From contig JAVJNT010000001.1 of NCBI GenBank assembly GCA_040217175.1, positions 1,054,001 to 1,118,000 of the forward strand: a stretch of DNA of 64,000 nt. Direction: 5' to 3'. The translations under genes were made by a program, and so were the position numbers. Below, piece after piece: positions 16,810 to 26,633 of this stretch. Origin of the DNA: Phycisphaerales bacterium (lineage in GTDB: Bacteria; Planctomycetota; Phycisphaerae; Phycisphaerales; UBA1924). The notes beneath the pieces were generated by a model that saw nothing but the letters and a program-made list of their open reading frames with translations, made no database searches and was not told where the DNA came from. Position 1 is the stretch's first letter. Every line of letters begins with the position of its first letter.

Positions 16810-19355
16810 GCCATCTCCTTCTCGAGCCTGGGCTCGTGCGCCGGCTCGACCTCCGAACCAACCTTCGCTTCGTTCCGGGCGACAACCTTCGCCGCGTGCG
16901 CCGCCGCCAGCTTCTCCTTGCGTCGCTTGAGCATCCAGGGCTTGACGTAGAACGCCCAGGGCACGCCTACGCCCATCAAGATCCCGCCGAGCGCAATCAC
17001 GTGGATGCCCGGGTTGTTGCCCACGTGCAGGATCGTGAACTGCGCGTACGGCTCGGGGATCACGCCCTCGTCGGCGAGTGCCTGCGTCCGCTCCCAGCCC
17101 TGGGCATCCCACCCGGCCTGGGCAAACTTGAACTGCGCCGGATCGAGGCGCGAGCCCAGGAACCCGATGGTGTTGCCGGCCACGCCCCGCTCGTCGCTCC
17201 ACACGAACGGCGCGCGAAGCGGGGCATTGAGCTGCGTCTTGTGCGTGTAGGGCCGGAACCACTGGTTCGTGCCGCTCGGCTCGACGTGGATGGTCGATCG
17301 ATAGTCCCGCGGAGCGCCCCGGTGGTCGTACGCCACCATCTCGAAGTCGACCATGCGGATCTGGAAGCCAGGCAGCGTGCGTCGAGCCCTCGCGAACGCC
17401 AGGCGCATGCTCCGCCCGTCGGGCAGCGCGATCCGCGTCGCCTCTTCCTGCCCGACGTTCAGATACTTCATGAACGGCACCCACACGATGCGGGACCACT
17501 CGCCGAGCGACACCTCAACGGCCATCATCGCGCGATCGTGCGTGCCGATGAACTCGCCCTCTCGGTCGATCTCCGGAACCGGGATCGGTCGTTCAATTTC
17601 CCTCGCATGGGGCCACGACTCGCTGCGCCGCAGGCCCAGTCCCTGAACGATCTCGAACCGCTCGCCGATGGGCACGTCCTCGAGCACGCGCACCGTGTTG
17701 CCCGGCTCACGGATCGCCACGCGCGTGGTGCCGTCGCCTCGATCATCGAAGACGACGTGGAGGCCCGTCAGGTCGAGGTACCGCACGCGGACGAGCGATT
17801 CGTCGGCGTCTTCGCGGTTCGGGCGACCGTCGGCCAATTGCTCGCCCTCGCGCTCCCCCTCACGGAGGTCCTGGCTGATTTCGGGGAATCGGGAGTAAAC
17901 CCAGCGCGTCACTTCGTCATCACCGCTCGCGATCTTGACGATCGCAACGCTGCTGGTCGATTCCTCGAATCCCGGCGTGATGATCGGGAACGGCGGCTCG
18001 GGCAGCAACTGGTCGACCTCGAACTGCAGCCCGCCCCACTCGAAGGCAAGGCCCTCGCTTACCGGCACGACGGTCGGCGTCTCTTCGCCCGGCATCGTGA
18101 TGGCTAGCGCGTGCCGAGCCTCCGAGGGCGCCGGCGCCGTCTTCTCCCGCCACGCCTGCTCGTCGAGGCCCTCGCGGTACTCGATCGTCAAGAACGGAAG
18201 CTGCGATGCCCGCAGCCGCGGCCGGTCGGGAACGAAGTAGAAACGGAACAGCGGCCGATCGCTCCGGACCAGCTCGCCCTCCGGCGTGACGTCGCTGAAG
18301 AACTCGACGAAGTGCACCGGGGTGGCATCATCGACCGCCGGCTCGGCCGGCGTCCAGTCCGTGCGCACGTCGGCGTACGGCGCGTACCCGACGATACTCA
18401 GATCCACGTCCAAGTCACTCACGCCCGTGAGCGTTTGTGGCACGGCGATGTCGAGCGAGCGTTCCGGCACGTCGAGCGGTCGGATGATCTCGGCAGTCTC
18501 CAGTGCGCTCCGGCCGATGCCAGCGTCCAGGTCGTACGGGTTGTATCGCGGCACGCCCTTGAGCAACCGCTGGTCCCAGCCCCGTCCCTGGTTCACCCAC
18601 AGCGCGACCTGGCCGCGGTCGTAGAAGCCGGCCTGCGGCGGACCATCGGTCGGCAGGCCGTCGGCCCCCGTCGGCCCGGCCAGCAGCAGGACGTCGCCCT
18701 CGAGCTTCATCGAACCGTAGTAGATGCTGCCCAGCCCGAGCAGGATGATGCCGGTGTGCACCGTCAGCACGCCGAGGTTCGGCACGTTGAACGCGATGCG
18801 CCGCACCGTGCTCACGATCATCGTCAGCACGAACAGCACCAGCACCACCCGCAGCGGCCACCACGAGTAGAACTCCAACTCGGTCATCTCGAAGAACGGC
18901 AGCCGCCGCACCGTGACGTCTGCAAAACGGTCCGAGACCGAGCCTAGCACGCGGAAGCCTTCGCCCGTCGCCGGCTCGTACCGCAGCATGGGCCACGCGA
19001 GCGCGTGCCAGCCGACCATCGCCACGACGGCCCCGACGAGCAACGCCGAGAACGTAAAGAAGAACCGCCAACCGCGCTCGCTGCGGCGGCTCGCGAGCCT
19101 CGCGACCAGCATCAGTGGCGTTGCGACGAGTGCCATCGCGAGCACGAGCGTGAGCCCGTACACGCCCCACGTCAGCCCGTCGACCAGCAGCCCGACCGGC
19201 AGGCTTGCCAGCGCTCCGTAGATGGCCACAACGACGAGCAATCCCACGCCGAACAGCACGCTGCTGAACAGCCGCAAGATCAGACGCAGCGGCGTGAGCA
19301 CCCCCGTGAGGTGCTCGTCGTCCCATCGCTTGACCTGCTGCCACTTTCGGCTCAT
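16806..19355 (-). CDS. resB: ResB/Ccs1-like cytochrome c biogenesis protein
   Basis: This 849-residue partner of CcsA in system II cytochrome c maturation has N-terminal transmembrane helices (about 25-55, 60-85, 105-130 and 165-190), a large extracytoplasmic region (about 200-785) and a final helix near the C-terminus (about 800-820) followed by a charged tail. This is the ResB topology, though the large domain is longer than in most ResB proteins. The start is ATG 19355; GTG/ATG codons further upstream would add residues of unlikely composition. It lies 75 bp after the amidohydrolase gene on the same strand, and the three may be cotranscribed. Confidence 0.8.
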   Translation of the reverse strand: MSRKWQQVKRWDDEHLTGVLTPLRLILRLFSSVLFGVGLLVVVAIYGALASLPVGLLVDGLTWGVYGLTLVLAMALVATPLMLVARLASRRSERGWRFFFTFSALLVGAVVAMVGWHALAWPMLRYEPATGEGFRVLGSVSDRFADVTVRRLPFFEMTELEFYSWWPLRVVLVLFVLTMIVSTVRRIAFNVPNLGVLTVHTGIILLGLGSIYYGSMKLEGDVLLLAGPTGADGLPTDGPPQAGFYDRGQVALWVNQGRGWDQRLLKGVPRYNPYDLDAGIGRSALETAEIIRPLDVPERSLDIAVPQTLTGVSDLDVDLSIVGYAPYADVRTDWTPAEPAVDDATPVHFVEFFSDVTPEGELVRSDRPLFRFYFVPDRPRLRASQLPFLTIEYREGLDEQAWREKTAPAPSEARHALAITMPGEETPTVVPVSEGLAFEWGGLQFEVDQLLPEPPFPIITPGFEESTSSVAIVKIASGDDEVTRWVYSRFPEISQDLREGEREGEQLADGRPNREDADESLVRVRYLDLTGLHVVFDDRGDGTTRVAIREPGNTVRVLEDVPIGERFEIVQGLGLRRSESWPHAREIERPIPVPEIDREGEFIGTHDRAMMAVEVSLGEWSRIVWVPFMKYLNVGQEEATRIALPDGRSMRLAFARARRTLPGFQIRMVDFEMVAYDHRGAPRDYRSTIHVEPSGTNQWFRPYTHKTQLNAPLRAPFVWSDERGVAGNTIGFLGSRLDPAQFKFAQAGWDAQGWERTQALADEGVIPEPYAQFTILHVGNNPGIHVIALGGILMGVGVPWAFYVKPWMLKRRKEKLAAAHAAKVVARNEAKVGSEVEPAHEPRLEKEMA

Positions 19356-19430
19356 TGCGTCTCCGGGGCCGCGTTGATAATAGGTTCCAACCCGCCTTCG
19401 CATTCCTGCGAAGCCGGAAAATCTCTCCCG

Positions 19431-20780
19431 CTACAGGAACGAAATCGGCCCCTGGGACACCACCAATGCCCGTGCGGCATCGCCCTGATGGCTCTCAACG
19501 GCGATCAGGCCCAGGACCTTGGAGTCGGGCCGGAGCAACTGCTCTTGCAGCCCAAGGATCGAGGGTCCGTGCACGTACAGCATTTCGAGGAGGGACGACG
19601 GATCCGTCCCATCGCGGTGATGGAGCAGCCGCGCCTCATCGAGCACGCAGATGCCGCGCGGTACGATGTCCGCCGCCGGCAGGTTGATGACCGAATCGGT
19701 GCCCAATGCCACGGGCACGCCTGCCGCAAGCAGGTCTCGATAGCGATGCGGCCCGAACGCCTCGGGCGCGCCGAAGTACGCCGACGCCCGCGGGCAGTAC
19801 GCGGCGCTGGCACCGCTTTGGGCCAGGCACGCGATGTCGGCCTCGTCCAGGTCGTTCAGGTGGACGGTCAATACGCCTTCGAGCACAGCAGCGGTGAACT
19901 GCACCGGGCTCTTGCCGGTGCCGAACTGGGCTGCGATCTCCGGGGTCCACTGCCCGAGGCCCTCGAGGAAGGTGCGGATGGGCCCGGTCGCCTCTCCGAG
20001 CATGGCACGCTCGGAGGGGCTTTCGGCAAGGTGCGTGCACATGGGCAACCCCGCCCCACGTGCCCGGCCGTAACCCCCCAGAGAAACCGAGTACGGCGCG
20101 TGCGGGCTCAGGCCAAGCCGGACGGACTCGGGGTTGAAGGCCTCTGCTCGCTCCAGCGCGGCGTCCACCCCGGGCGAGCCGTCGGCCGACAGCCCAAAGA
20201 ACTCGAGGTACGAGACGCCCGACATGCCGGTCTCGTCCAGGACGCGTGCCGGGGCGAGCGATGGCGCCCCGTTCACCGAACCGGCGATGTCCCCCACGGC
20301 CGCCGTGCCGCCGGCGAGCAGCATGTCGACACCCGAGCGCACGCTGGCGGCGATGGCCGCGTCGTCGGCGAGTCGGCCGCGCCGCACCATGTCGATCCAC
20401 GCGGCGAAGCCGCCCTCGCCCATCGGCTGGGGGCCGATGTGCGTCAGGTCGAGATGGGCGTGGGCGTTGACCAGGGCCGGCGCGACGACCTTGCCCGGCA
20501 GCTCATGGTGTTCGGCGGACGCCCACGCGGGGTGGTCGCGAACGTCGTCCTGCGTGCCGATGGCGAGCACCCGACGGGACCGCGCGCCTGTCGTTTGCAC
20601 GAGCAGGCTGTCGCTTGCGCGCACGGTGCCGCGGGCGTCGGCAATTCCTGCGCATCGCACCGAGAAAACACGCCCGGGCTCGCCCGAGGCGGCATATCGT
20701 GATCGCGCAGGTTGCGCGGGGTCGGTGGAGGAACCACGCTTCGCGCCTGCATCGTCGCTTGTGTGATGGGCTTCGTGCAT
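19431..20780 (-). CDS. Amidohydrolase-superfamily deaminase/hydrolase
   Basis: This is a 449-residue metal-dependent TIM-barrel hydrolase of the TRZ/ATZ-like subgroup. Metal and active-site motifs are in order: VNAHAHLDLTH (104-114), SPHAPYSV, CTHLAESPSE, TVHLNDLDE, YCPRASAYFG and ALGTDSVINLP. The 'LGTDS-x-x-N' ending fits deaminases of modified purines or guanine-like substrates; aminodeoxyfutalosine deaminase of menaquinone synthesis is one candidate but cannot be proven here. The start is ATG 20780, giving about 90 residues before the barrel, part of which forms the usual small beta-sandwich. It is transcribed divergently from the OmpA-like gene. Confidence 0.7.
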   Translation of the reverse strand: MHEAHHTSDDAGAKRGSSTDPAQPARSRYAASGEPGRVFSVRCAGIADARGTVRASDSLLVQTTGARSRRVLAIGTQDDVRDHPAWASAEHHELPGKVVAPALVNAHAHLDLTHIGPQPMGEGGFAAWIDMVRRGRLADDAAIAASVRSGVDMLLAGGTAAVGDIAGSVNGAPSLAPARVLDETGMSGVSYLEFFGLSADGSPGVDAALERAEAFNPESVRLGLSPHAPYSVSLGGYGRARGAGLPMCTHLAESPSERAMLGEATGPIRTFLEGLGQWTPEIAAQFGTGKSPVQFTAAVLEGVLTVHLNDLDEADIACLAQSGASAAYCPRASAYFGAPEAFGPHRYRDLLAAGVPVALGTDSVINLPAADIVPRGICVLDEARLLHHRDGTDPSSLLEMLYVHGPSILGLQEQLLRPDSKVLGLIAVESHQGDAARALVVSQGPISFL

Positions 20781-20909
20781 GCACTCCGATAGTACGAACG
20801 GCGCGCATCGCCCACGCACGCAACCGCCCGGAACGGACCGGGCACGCACCCGCCGCGACGCGGGACCGATCGACCGGGCCACACGGCCGGACAAGCACGG
20901 AGGATCCAG

Positions 20910-21791
20910 ATGACCGGCACTTCGAAGACCATCACCCGTTCGCTCGCCCTGCTCGCCCTGGGCGGCCTCGCCTTGACCACCCTGGGCGGCTGCGTCAGCC
21001 AGAGCCGCTTCGACGCGGCCGAGCGCGACAACCGCATGCTCCGCGACCAGCTGGCCCAGCTCGAGCAGCAGAGCGGCAGCTATGACGGCCAGCTCGAGAA
21101 CGAGCGCCGCCTCCGCCAGCAGGCCGAGGCCGCGGCCGCGCAGGCCAACGAGGCCCTCGCCGGCGCCCAGGACAACCTGACCGAGATGGAGCGCCGCCTC
21201 CGCCAGCTCGGCGAGCAGGTCGACAGCGTCGCCCTCATGGGCCTCGATCGCCGCACCGACCAGGCCCTGCGCGACCTCGCCCGCAAGTACGCCGGCCGCA
21301 TCGTCTACGACCCGGATCGCGGCATGCTGCGATTCTCTAGCGACCTGACCTTCGCCAGCGGCAGCGATGCCGTGACCGCCCAGGGCCAAGAGAGCCTGTC
21401 TGACCTCGCCGAGATCCTCAAGGCCCCCGAGGCGACCGGTTACGAGCTCGAGATTATCGGCCACACCGATAGCGAACGCATCAGCCCGAGCACGGCCCAG
21501 CGTCACCCGACCAACATGCACCTGAGCGCTCACCGCGCCATCTCGGTGCGCCGCCAGCTCGTGAACATGGGCCTGCCCCCGAGCCAGATCCAGGCCAGTG
21601 GCTGGGGCGAGCACCGCCCGCTCGTGCCCAACAGCACGACCGGCGGCACGCCGCAGAACCGCCGCGTGGAGATCTTCATCCGCCAGAGCACCGGTGGCTC
21701 CCAGGGCAGCTTCGCGACCATGCCCAGCACGATCGATGCTCCGATCGACGACGCCCGCGGCACCAGCGGCCGCGGCCCGATCGACAAGTAA
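20910..21791 (+). CDS. OmpA/Pal-like peptidoglycan-binding lipoprotein
   Basis: This is a 293-residue envelope protein. A lipoprotein signal ends at Cys28 (TLGGC). Residues 35-110 are a heptad-rich coiled coil (many Q, E, R and A). Residues about 145-260 form the OmpA C-terminal domain, with FSSDLTFASGSDAVT, IIGHTDSE, the arginine-rich HLSAHRAISVRRQL helix and the terminal TPQNRRVEIFI. It probably tethers the outer membrane to the cell wall through diaminopimelate. The start is ATG 20910 behind GGAGGATC. A hairpin terminator follows within 30 bp, so it is a single-gene unit. Confidence 0.85.
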   Translation: MTGTSKTITRSLALLALGGLALTTLGGCVSQSRFDAAERDNRMLRDQLAQLEQQSGSYDGQLENERRLRQQAEAAAAQANEALAGAQDNLTEMERRLRQLGEQVDSVALMGLDRRTDQALRDLARKYAGRIVYDPDRGMLRFSSDLTFASGSDAVTAQGQESLSDLAEILKAPEATGYELEIIGHTDSERISPSTAQRHPTNMHLSAHRAISVRRQLVNMGLPPSQIQASGWGEHRPLVPNSTTGGTPQNRRVEIFIRQSTGGSQGSFATMPSTIDAPIDDARGTSGRGPIDK

Positions 21792-21814
21792 GCGATCGGT
21801 GATCTAGAACTCGC

Positions 21815-21840
21815 AAAGCCCGGGTGTAAGCCCGGGCTTT
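21815..21840 (+). terminator. Hairpin terminator / REP-like palindrome after ompA-like gene
   Basis: AAAGCCCGGG and CCCGGGCTTT form a perfect 10-bp stem around the loop TGTAAG, 23 bp after the stop codon. The run of only three T residues is short for an intrinsic terminator. The stem and the YGYAAG-type loop closely match the hairpin after ald at 53241-53260, so it may belong to a repeated palindrome family that doubles as terminator. Confidence 0.7.
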
Positions 21841-21881
21841 GAGTTGCGCGGCGGGCGGTTTTTGTCGTGCAACGATCCTGC

Positions 21882-22328
21882 ATGCCTCTCGGCCTCTATC
21901 CCTACGGCAACTGGGAGCCCTTCCCGCACAACGCCGGTTGGCGCGCGATGTTGCGCCAGCGTCGCGGGTTCAAGGAACGCTCGCGCTGGTCGCTGGTGTG
22001 GACGAAGGTCGACTGGAACGCCTTCCCCGAAGGAGGGGTCTTCGGCCACGACCGAGAGTGGTGCGTCGAGCGAGAGATCTACGCCACGTGCACACACGCT
22101 GGCGAAGACCTCTTGCTCATCAACTTGGCGTGGGCGGGCTGGCCCGATCCGCCCGAGTGGGGCCTGTGGTCGCGAGCCGAGCATAACCGTTCGGCCCGGT
22201 GGCATCCCTGGGGGCACTTTGCCTTGATGCCCGATGCCTGGACCGTGCCCGAGCCGGACGAGTTGGGCCCGTCCGAGGGCCGGGGGCAGCATGATGATCA
22301 GAGCGTAGACTCGCCAGATTATCCCTAG
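21882..22328 (+). CDS. Conserved-looking hypothetical protein, Trp-rich
   Basis: This is a 148-residue soluble protein with no signal peptide or membrane segment. It is rich in tryptophan and histidine, with about a dozen Trp in the first 120 residues and a stretch LAWAGWPDPPEWGLW. I do not recognise a family. Codon composition is like its neighbours, and the reading frame ends just before the Shine-Dalgarno of the crotonase gene, with a 12-bp gap, which supports cotranscription. An in-frame GTG at 21867 would add five residues. Confidence 0.5.
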   Translation: MPLGLYPYGNWEPFPHNAGWRAMLRQRRGFKERSRWSLVWTKVDWNAFPEGGVFGHDREWCVEREIYATCTHAGEDLLLINLAWAGWPDPPEWGLWSRAEHNRSARWHPWGHFALMPDAWTVPEPDELGPSEGRGQHDDQSVDSPDYP

Positions 22329-22340
22329 GAGGCCCTACGC

Positions 22341-23297
22341 ATGACCACCCCACTGCCCGTCCATACCGACGACCGTGGCACCCCCGTCCTCGTCGTCGAA
22401 CTCACGCAGGACGCCCCCGTCGTCGTGCTCGACCGAGCGCTGCTCGAGGCCCTCGACGCCACCCTTGCCGGGCTGAGCCTCGACGGCGTCGCCGGCGTCG
22501 TGCTCGCGAGCGCGTCTGAGAAGGTCTTCGTCGCTGGGGCCGACCTCAAGGCCGTGCGCGACCTGAGCGACGCGGACCTGCACGCGTACCTCGAGTTCGG
22601 TGCATCGGTCTTCGCGAAGTTCCACCAGATGCCCGTGTGGACGGCCGCCGCAATCAACGGCGCGGCCCTCGGCGGCGGGCTCGAGCTGGCAATGCACTGC
22701 GACGGGCTCATCGGCGCGCCGGGCCAGAAGCCCTACCCCGTCGGCTTGCCGGAGGCAGGGCTGGGCATCTGCCCGGGCTGGGGGGGCACGAATCTGCTGC
22801 CAGCCCGCATCGATCCGGCGACCGCCATCCGAGCCACCGCCGCCGGCACGCCCATGCCCTACCCCGACGCCGCCGACGCCGGCCTGTTTGACCTGATCGC
22901 CCAAGACGCGACCCCGCCATCGAGCGGCCTGCGGTCGCTGGCGGCCGACTGGATCCGCGGCCAGGGCGCTCCACCCACGCGTGACGGCGCCCCCTATCGA
23001 TGGATCGGCCGCGAGGCCGGGCCCGTCCGCGAGGCGCTCAAGGCCGTCGAGGCCGACCTGCCCGACACCGGCCCGGGCGCTGGGCCCGCCAAGGCCGTCG
23101 CCGAGGCCGTCGCCGTGGGCTTGGGCACCCCCAAGGACGACCCCGCCCTGAACCCCGGTGAGACCGGCGGGCCCGGTGGCAGCGCCGCCGGCGGCTGGCA
23201 AGAGGCCCTCCAGACCGAGCGACACCACCTTGTCCGCTTGCGCCACGAGCCGGCTGGCCGCGCGGCCATCGAGAAGTTCTTTAGTAAGAGCAAGTAG
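22341..23297 (+). CDS. Enoyl-CoA hydratase/isomerase (crotonase) family protein
   Basis: This is a 318-residue crotonase-fold enzyme. It shows the acyl-CoA loop KVFVAGADLKAV (about 55-66) and the oxyanion-hole stretch AAINGAALGGGLELAMHCD (about 96-114), followed by GLPEAGLGICPGWGGT, where the glutamate of 'PE' is at the usual catalytic position. The C-terminal 90 residues are Gly/Pro/Ala-rich and not typical. It could serve beta-oxidation together with the acyl-CoA dehydrogenase 1.2 kb downstream. The start ATG 22341 follows a strong AGGAGG. Confidence 0.8.
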   Translation: MTTPLPVHTDDRGTPVLVVELTQDAPVVVLDRALLEALDATLAGLSLDGVAGVVLASASEKVFVAGADLKAVRDLSDADLHAYLEFGASVFAKFHQMPVWTAAAINGAALGGGLELAMHCDGLIGAPGQKPYPVGLPEAGLGICPGWGGTNLLPARIDPATAIRATAAGTPMPYPDAADAGLFDLIAQDATPPSSGLRSLAADWIRGQGAPPTRDGAPYRWIGREAGPVREALKAVEADLPDTGPGAGPAKAVAEAVAVGLGTPKDDPALNPGETGGPGGSAAGGWQEALQTERHHLVRLRHEPAGRAAIEKFFSKSK

Positions 23298-23450
23298 GTA
23301 AGAGCAAGCAAGCCAACACCGACCCACGCGTCCTCACGCCGGGACCCGACCTGCAGGCACGGCCGCTGGTTCGCCAAGAACAACGCGTCACCAAACGCTC
23401 GCGCAGCGTCGCACATCGCCAATCGTGCGGCGCTGACCAACAATCGCTCG

Positions 23451-24302
23451 ATGGGCGATGATCATCGCCAGGATGCGGACACCATCCCCGCCGGCGTTGC
23501 CTGCACCGGCTGCCGGTACGAGCTGGCCGGCCTGCCGCGCGGGGGCGTGTGCCCCGAGTGCGGGCTCGACGCCCCGGCGTCGTGGCCGGTGTACGACCTG
23601 CGTCGATGCGCGCGGCCGTACGTCGCGAACGTGCTGGATGAGCTGCGGGTGCTCAACTGGGTGACGATTGCCGCCTGGGTCGTGCTCGCCTCGGCGGCGA
23701 TTGCCGGCCTTGGCGCGGCGTTCGAGGGGCGCGGCGGCGGCGTGGCGATCGCGGCAATGTCGTTCGGCCTGCTGGCGGTCGCCGGGCTCGTGCCGCTGCC
23801 GCTGCTGGTGCTGTACGCCTGGAGCGCACTGGCGCAGCACCCCAACACGAGGACCGCGCCGGGCGGCGCCGAGCGAGTGCGGCTGGGGCGGGCGCTCCTC
23901 GTTGCGCAGCTCGGCCTGTGGGGCGTGCTCGGGCTCGGCTTGCTGGCCGGCTTTTTGGATGTGCGGGTCGCCTGGCCGGCCTTCGTCGCCGCTATGGCCA
24001 TCGCCCTGATCGGCCTCGGCTGGGCGTGCCTCGAGGCACTCGCCTACGCCGCCCACGTGCTCGACCGCGCGGGCAGGGCGTGCGCGGGCAGGGCTGTGGT
24101 CCTGGGCTGGGGCTTTGCCTTCGTCGTGCTGGGCGTCGTCGCGGCGGGGTCGGCGTTCGTCGATCTCGGCCGGCCGCTGGCCCTCACCGCGGCTTCGGTC
24201 GCCTTGCTGGGCCCGGCAACGGCCCTGGCACTGCGACTCGCCCGTGCGCGGGCCGTGGTGGGCGTGATCGCGGACGGCAAGCGGGCCCCGGACACGCCCT
24301 GA
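23451..24302 (+). CDS. Membrane protein with N-terminal CxxC-Y-E-L zinc ribbon
   Basis: This is a 283-residue protein. Residues 18-38 form a zinc ribbon: Cys-x2-Cys-x-Tyr-Glu-Leu, a 12-residue spacer, then Cys-Pro-Glu-Cys-Gly. It is followed by about six hydrophobic helices starting near residue 67. The same ribbon occurs in four other membrane proteins in this window, at different positions within each. The function is unknown; the ribbon is presumably cytoplasmic and may bind protein or nucleic acid. The start is ATG 23451. It is preceded by 153 bp in which I see no feature. Confidence 0.7.
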   Translation: MGDDHRQDADTIPAGVACTGCRYELAGLPRGGVCPECGLDAPASWPVYDLRRCARPYVANVLDELRVLNWVTIAAWVVLASAAIAGLGAAFEGRGGGVAIAAMSFGLLAVAGLVPLPLLVLYAWSALAQHPNTRTAPGGAERVRLGRALLVAQLGLWGVLGLGLLAGFLDVRVAWPAFVAAMAIALIGLGWACLEALAYAAHVLDRAGRACAGRAVVLGWGFAFVVLGVVAAGSAFVDLGRPLALTAASVALLGPATALALRLARARAVVGVIADGKRAPDTP

Positions 24303-24428
24303 GCGGGCCTATGCGTGCTTTCCCCCACCGTCCGGTGGCCTTCCGAAACCAGACCACGGACGCTCGCCCGGGGTGGTTTTGGACTCAATAATGCGGACGA
24401 GACATGCACGCACCGCTGCGGGCAACAG

Positions 24429-24453
24429 GCATCGGGCTCGGTTGGCCCGATGC
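24429..24453 (+). other. Perfect hairpin upstream of acyl-CoA dehydrogenase
   Basis: GCATCGGGC and GCCCGATGC form a 9-bp stem around TCGGTTG. It lies about 66 bp before the acyl-CoA dehydrogenase start and 127 bp after the zinc-ribbon gene. It could be a terminator of the upstream gene or a leader structure; no T-run follows. Confidence 0.4.
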
Positions 24454-24518
24454 CCGACGGCATCCGTCCGGATTCCTGCCCCGGCGTGCCCGGCGACGCG
24501 ACCAAGGAGCTCTACCAG

Positions 24519-26510
24519 ATGGCCGACCTGAAGAACATGAAGGGCGTTTCCGAGGCCGACCGCAAGCTGCTCGAGGAAGCCGAAGAGCTACTAGGTGCCG
24601 AGCCCGAGTCGATGGGCTTCGCCAAGAACCTCTTCTGGGGCCGCTTCCGCGAAGACCTGATGCTGCCCTACCCCGAGCCGTCGGCCGAGGCCAAGAAGGA
24701 GTGCGACGAGCTCGTCGAGCGCCTTGAGACTTACCTGAAGAACGAGCACCCGAGCATCCAGATCGACCAGGAGCAAGAGATCCCCCGTTGGGTGATTGAT
24801 CGGCTCTTCGACTTGGGCGTCCTCGGCATGACCATTCCCAAGGAGTTCGGCGGGCTGGGCATGGGCATCACGGCGTACAACCGCGTGCTCGAGACGATCG
24901 GCAAGTACTGCGGCAGCACCGCCGTGCTCGTGAGCGCCCACCAGAGCATCGGCTGCAAGGCCGTCATGCTCTTCGGCACCGACGAGCAGAAGAAGAAGTG
25001 GCTGCCCAAGCTCGCCAAGGAGTGGGTCAGCGCGTTCTGCCTGAGCGAGCCCAACGTCGGTTGCGACGCCGGCGGCCAGGAGACCCGCTGCGAGGTCTCC
25101 GAAGACGGCGAGTACTACATCCTCAACGGCGAGAAGAAGTGGGCGACGTCGGGCGCGATCGCCGGCCTGTTCACCGTCATGTGCAAGCAGAACATCGACG
25201 GCAAGGACAAGGTCACCGCGCTGGTGTGCCACCCGGACATGCCGGGCATCGACATCTACTCCAAGAACCGCAGCAAGTGCGGCATCCGCGGCACGTGGCA
25301 GGCCCGAATCCGCTTTAAGGACGTCAAGGTCCCCAAGGCCAACCTGATGCACAAGGAGGGCCGCGGCCTGAACGTCGCGCTGACGTGCCTGAACTACGGT
25401 CGATGCACGCTGAGCGCCGGCATGCTCGGCGGCGCCAAGCGCGCCATGGACCAGGCCATCCGCTGGAGCCAGACGCGCTACCAGTTCAAGGCGCCCCTCG
25501 CCGACAAGGACCTGGTGAAGCAGCGCATCGCCCACATGGCAGCGCTGACCTACGCGATGGACTCGGTGCTCTACATGACCACCGGCATGCTCGACCGCCA
25601 CGACGAGGACATCATGGTCGAGACGGCCATTTGCAAGGTCTTCTGCTCGGAGATGGGCTGGCGCGCGGTCAACGACGCGGTCCAGATCATGGGCGGCGAG
25701 AGCTACATGACCGAGAACGAGGTCGAGCGCATCTTTCGCGACAGCCGCATCAACACCATCGTCGAGGGCAGCAACGACCTGATGTGGTCGTTCATCTTCG
25801 GCTACGGCGGCAAGCAGCTCGGCGAGGCCATGCTGGGCGTCAAGCTCAAGGTCGACTGGGACAAGGACGAGAGCTTCGGCCAGAACCTCAGCCGCATCGT
25901 GCCCAACCTGATCCAGCCCAAGATCATCAAGGCCGCCGTGCCTCTGGGCGCGCAGGTCTTCCTGGGCATCCGGCCCAAGGCCCCGAGCATCTCCAGGGTC
26001 CACGCGAGCCTGCGTCCGCAGGCAGACCGCCTGGCCAAGCTGATCCGCGAGCACAGCCACCAGTTCAAGATTACCTCGAAGCGCTACGACGCCGAGCTCG
26101 TCAGCCGGCAGGTGCCCCAGGCGCGTCTCGCGCTCAACGCCATCTACCTGCATGCCTTTGGCTGCACGCTGAGCCGCCTGGACAAGGACATCCGTGACGG
26201 TCTCACCGGCCCGGAGATGGAGCGAAACCGCGCCGCGGCGATGCACTTCTTCGACCTGGCCGAGACGTGGATCCAAGCCAACTGGCGCGAGCTGTACGAG
26301 AACGCGGACGACACGCTGTTCAAGGCCGCCGACGCCGCGCTGGCCCACAACGCCACGATGCCGGCAGACAACTTCATCATCCCCGAACGCACGCCGACCG
26401 ACCAGCGCGGCGAGGGTCGGAGCGTGAACCAGGACGCCATCAAGCAGTTCCCCGGCGACAATGCCGCGCAGAAGATCGGTCTGGAAGCCCACGCGGGCGC
26501 CGCCAGCTAG
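24519..26510 (+). CDS. Acyl-CoA dehydrogenase, long (VLCAD-like) form
   Basis: This 663-residue flavoenzyme catalyses the first step of fatty acyl-CoA oxidation. The core (about 60-460) has IPKEFGGLGMG, the FAD/substrate segment FCLSEPNVGCDAGG, then GEKKWATSGAIAG, and the catalytic-Glu region NTIVEGSNDLMWSF (about 408-421). A further 200-residue helical C-terminal domain makes it the VLCAD-like length. The start is ATG 24519, ten bases after AAGGAG. A reading frame open further upstream is ignored because it lacks a ribosome site and reads as low-quality sequence. A GC-rich hairpin terminator follows. Confidence 0.88.
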   Translation: MADLKNMKGVSEADRKLLEEAEELLGAEPESMGFAKNLFWGRFREDLMLPYPEPSAEAKKECDELVERLETYLKNEHPSIQIDQEQEIPRWVIDRLFDLGVLGMTIPKEFGGLGMGITAYNRVLETIGKYCGSTAVLVSAHQSIGCKAVMLFGTDEQKKKWLPKLAKEWVSAFCLSEPNVGCDAGGQETRCEVSEDGEYYILNGEKKWATSGAIAGLFTVMCKQNIDGKDKVTALVCHPDMPGIDIYSKNRSKCGIRGTWQARIRFKDVKVPKANLMHKEGRGLNVALTCLNYGRCTLSAGMLGGAKRAMDQAIRWSQTRYQFKAPLADKDLVKQRIAHMAALTYAMDSVLYMTTGMLDRHDEDIMVETAICKVFCSEMGWRAVNDAVQIMGGESYMTENEVERIFRDSRINTIVEGSNDLMWSFIFGYGGKQLGEAMLGVKLKVDWDKDESFGQNLSRIVPNLIQPKIIKAAVPLGAQVFLGIRPKAPSISRVHASLRPQADRLAKLIREHSHQFKITSKRYDAELVSRQVPQARLALNAIYLHAFGCTLSRLDKDIRDGLTGPEMERNRAAAMHFFDLAETWIQANWRELYENADDTLFKAADAALAHNATMPADNFIIPERTPTDQRGEGRSVNQDAIKQFPGDNAAQKIGLEAHAGAAS

Positions 26511-26539
26511 ATCACCGGATTCCGTTCGCGGGCCGCCGA

Positions 26540-26568
26540 CCGATCGGGCCGGCGGCCCCTATCATCAC
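26540..26568 (+). terminator. Hairpin terminator after acyl-CoA dehydrogenase gene
   Basis: GGGCCGCCG (26540-26548) and CGGCGGCCC (26560-26568) make a 9-bp stem 29 bp after the stop. No clear T-run follows, so it could act with Rho. Confidence 0.55.
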
Positions 26569-26633
26569 CCTTCGGGGGCTCTCCCGATCGCCATCGGCCG
26601 GGCGCAGACTCGTGCCGACCCCCACTGGTCCGT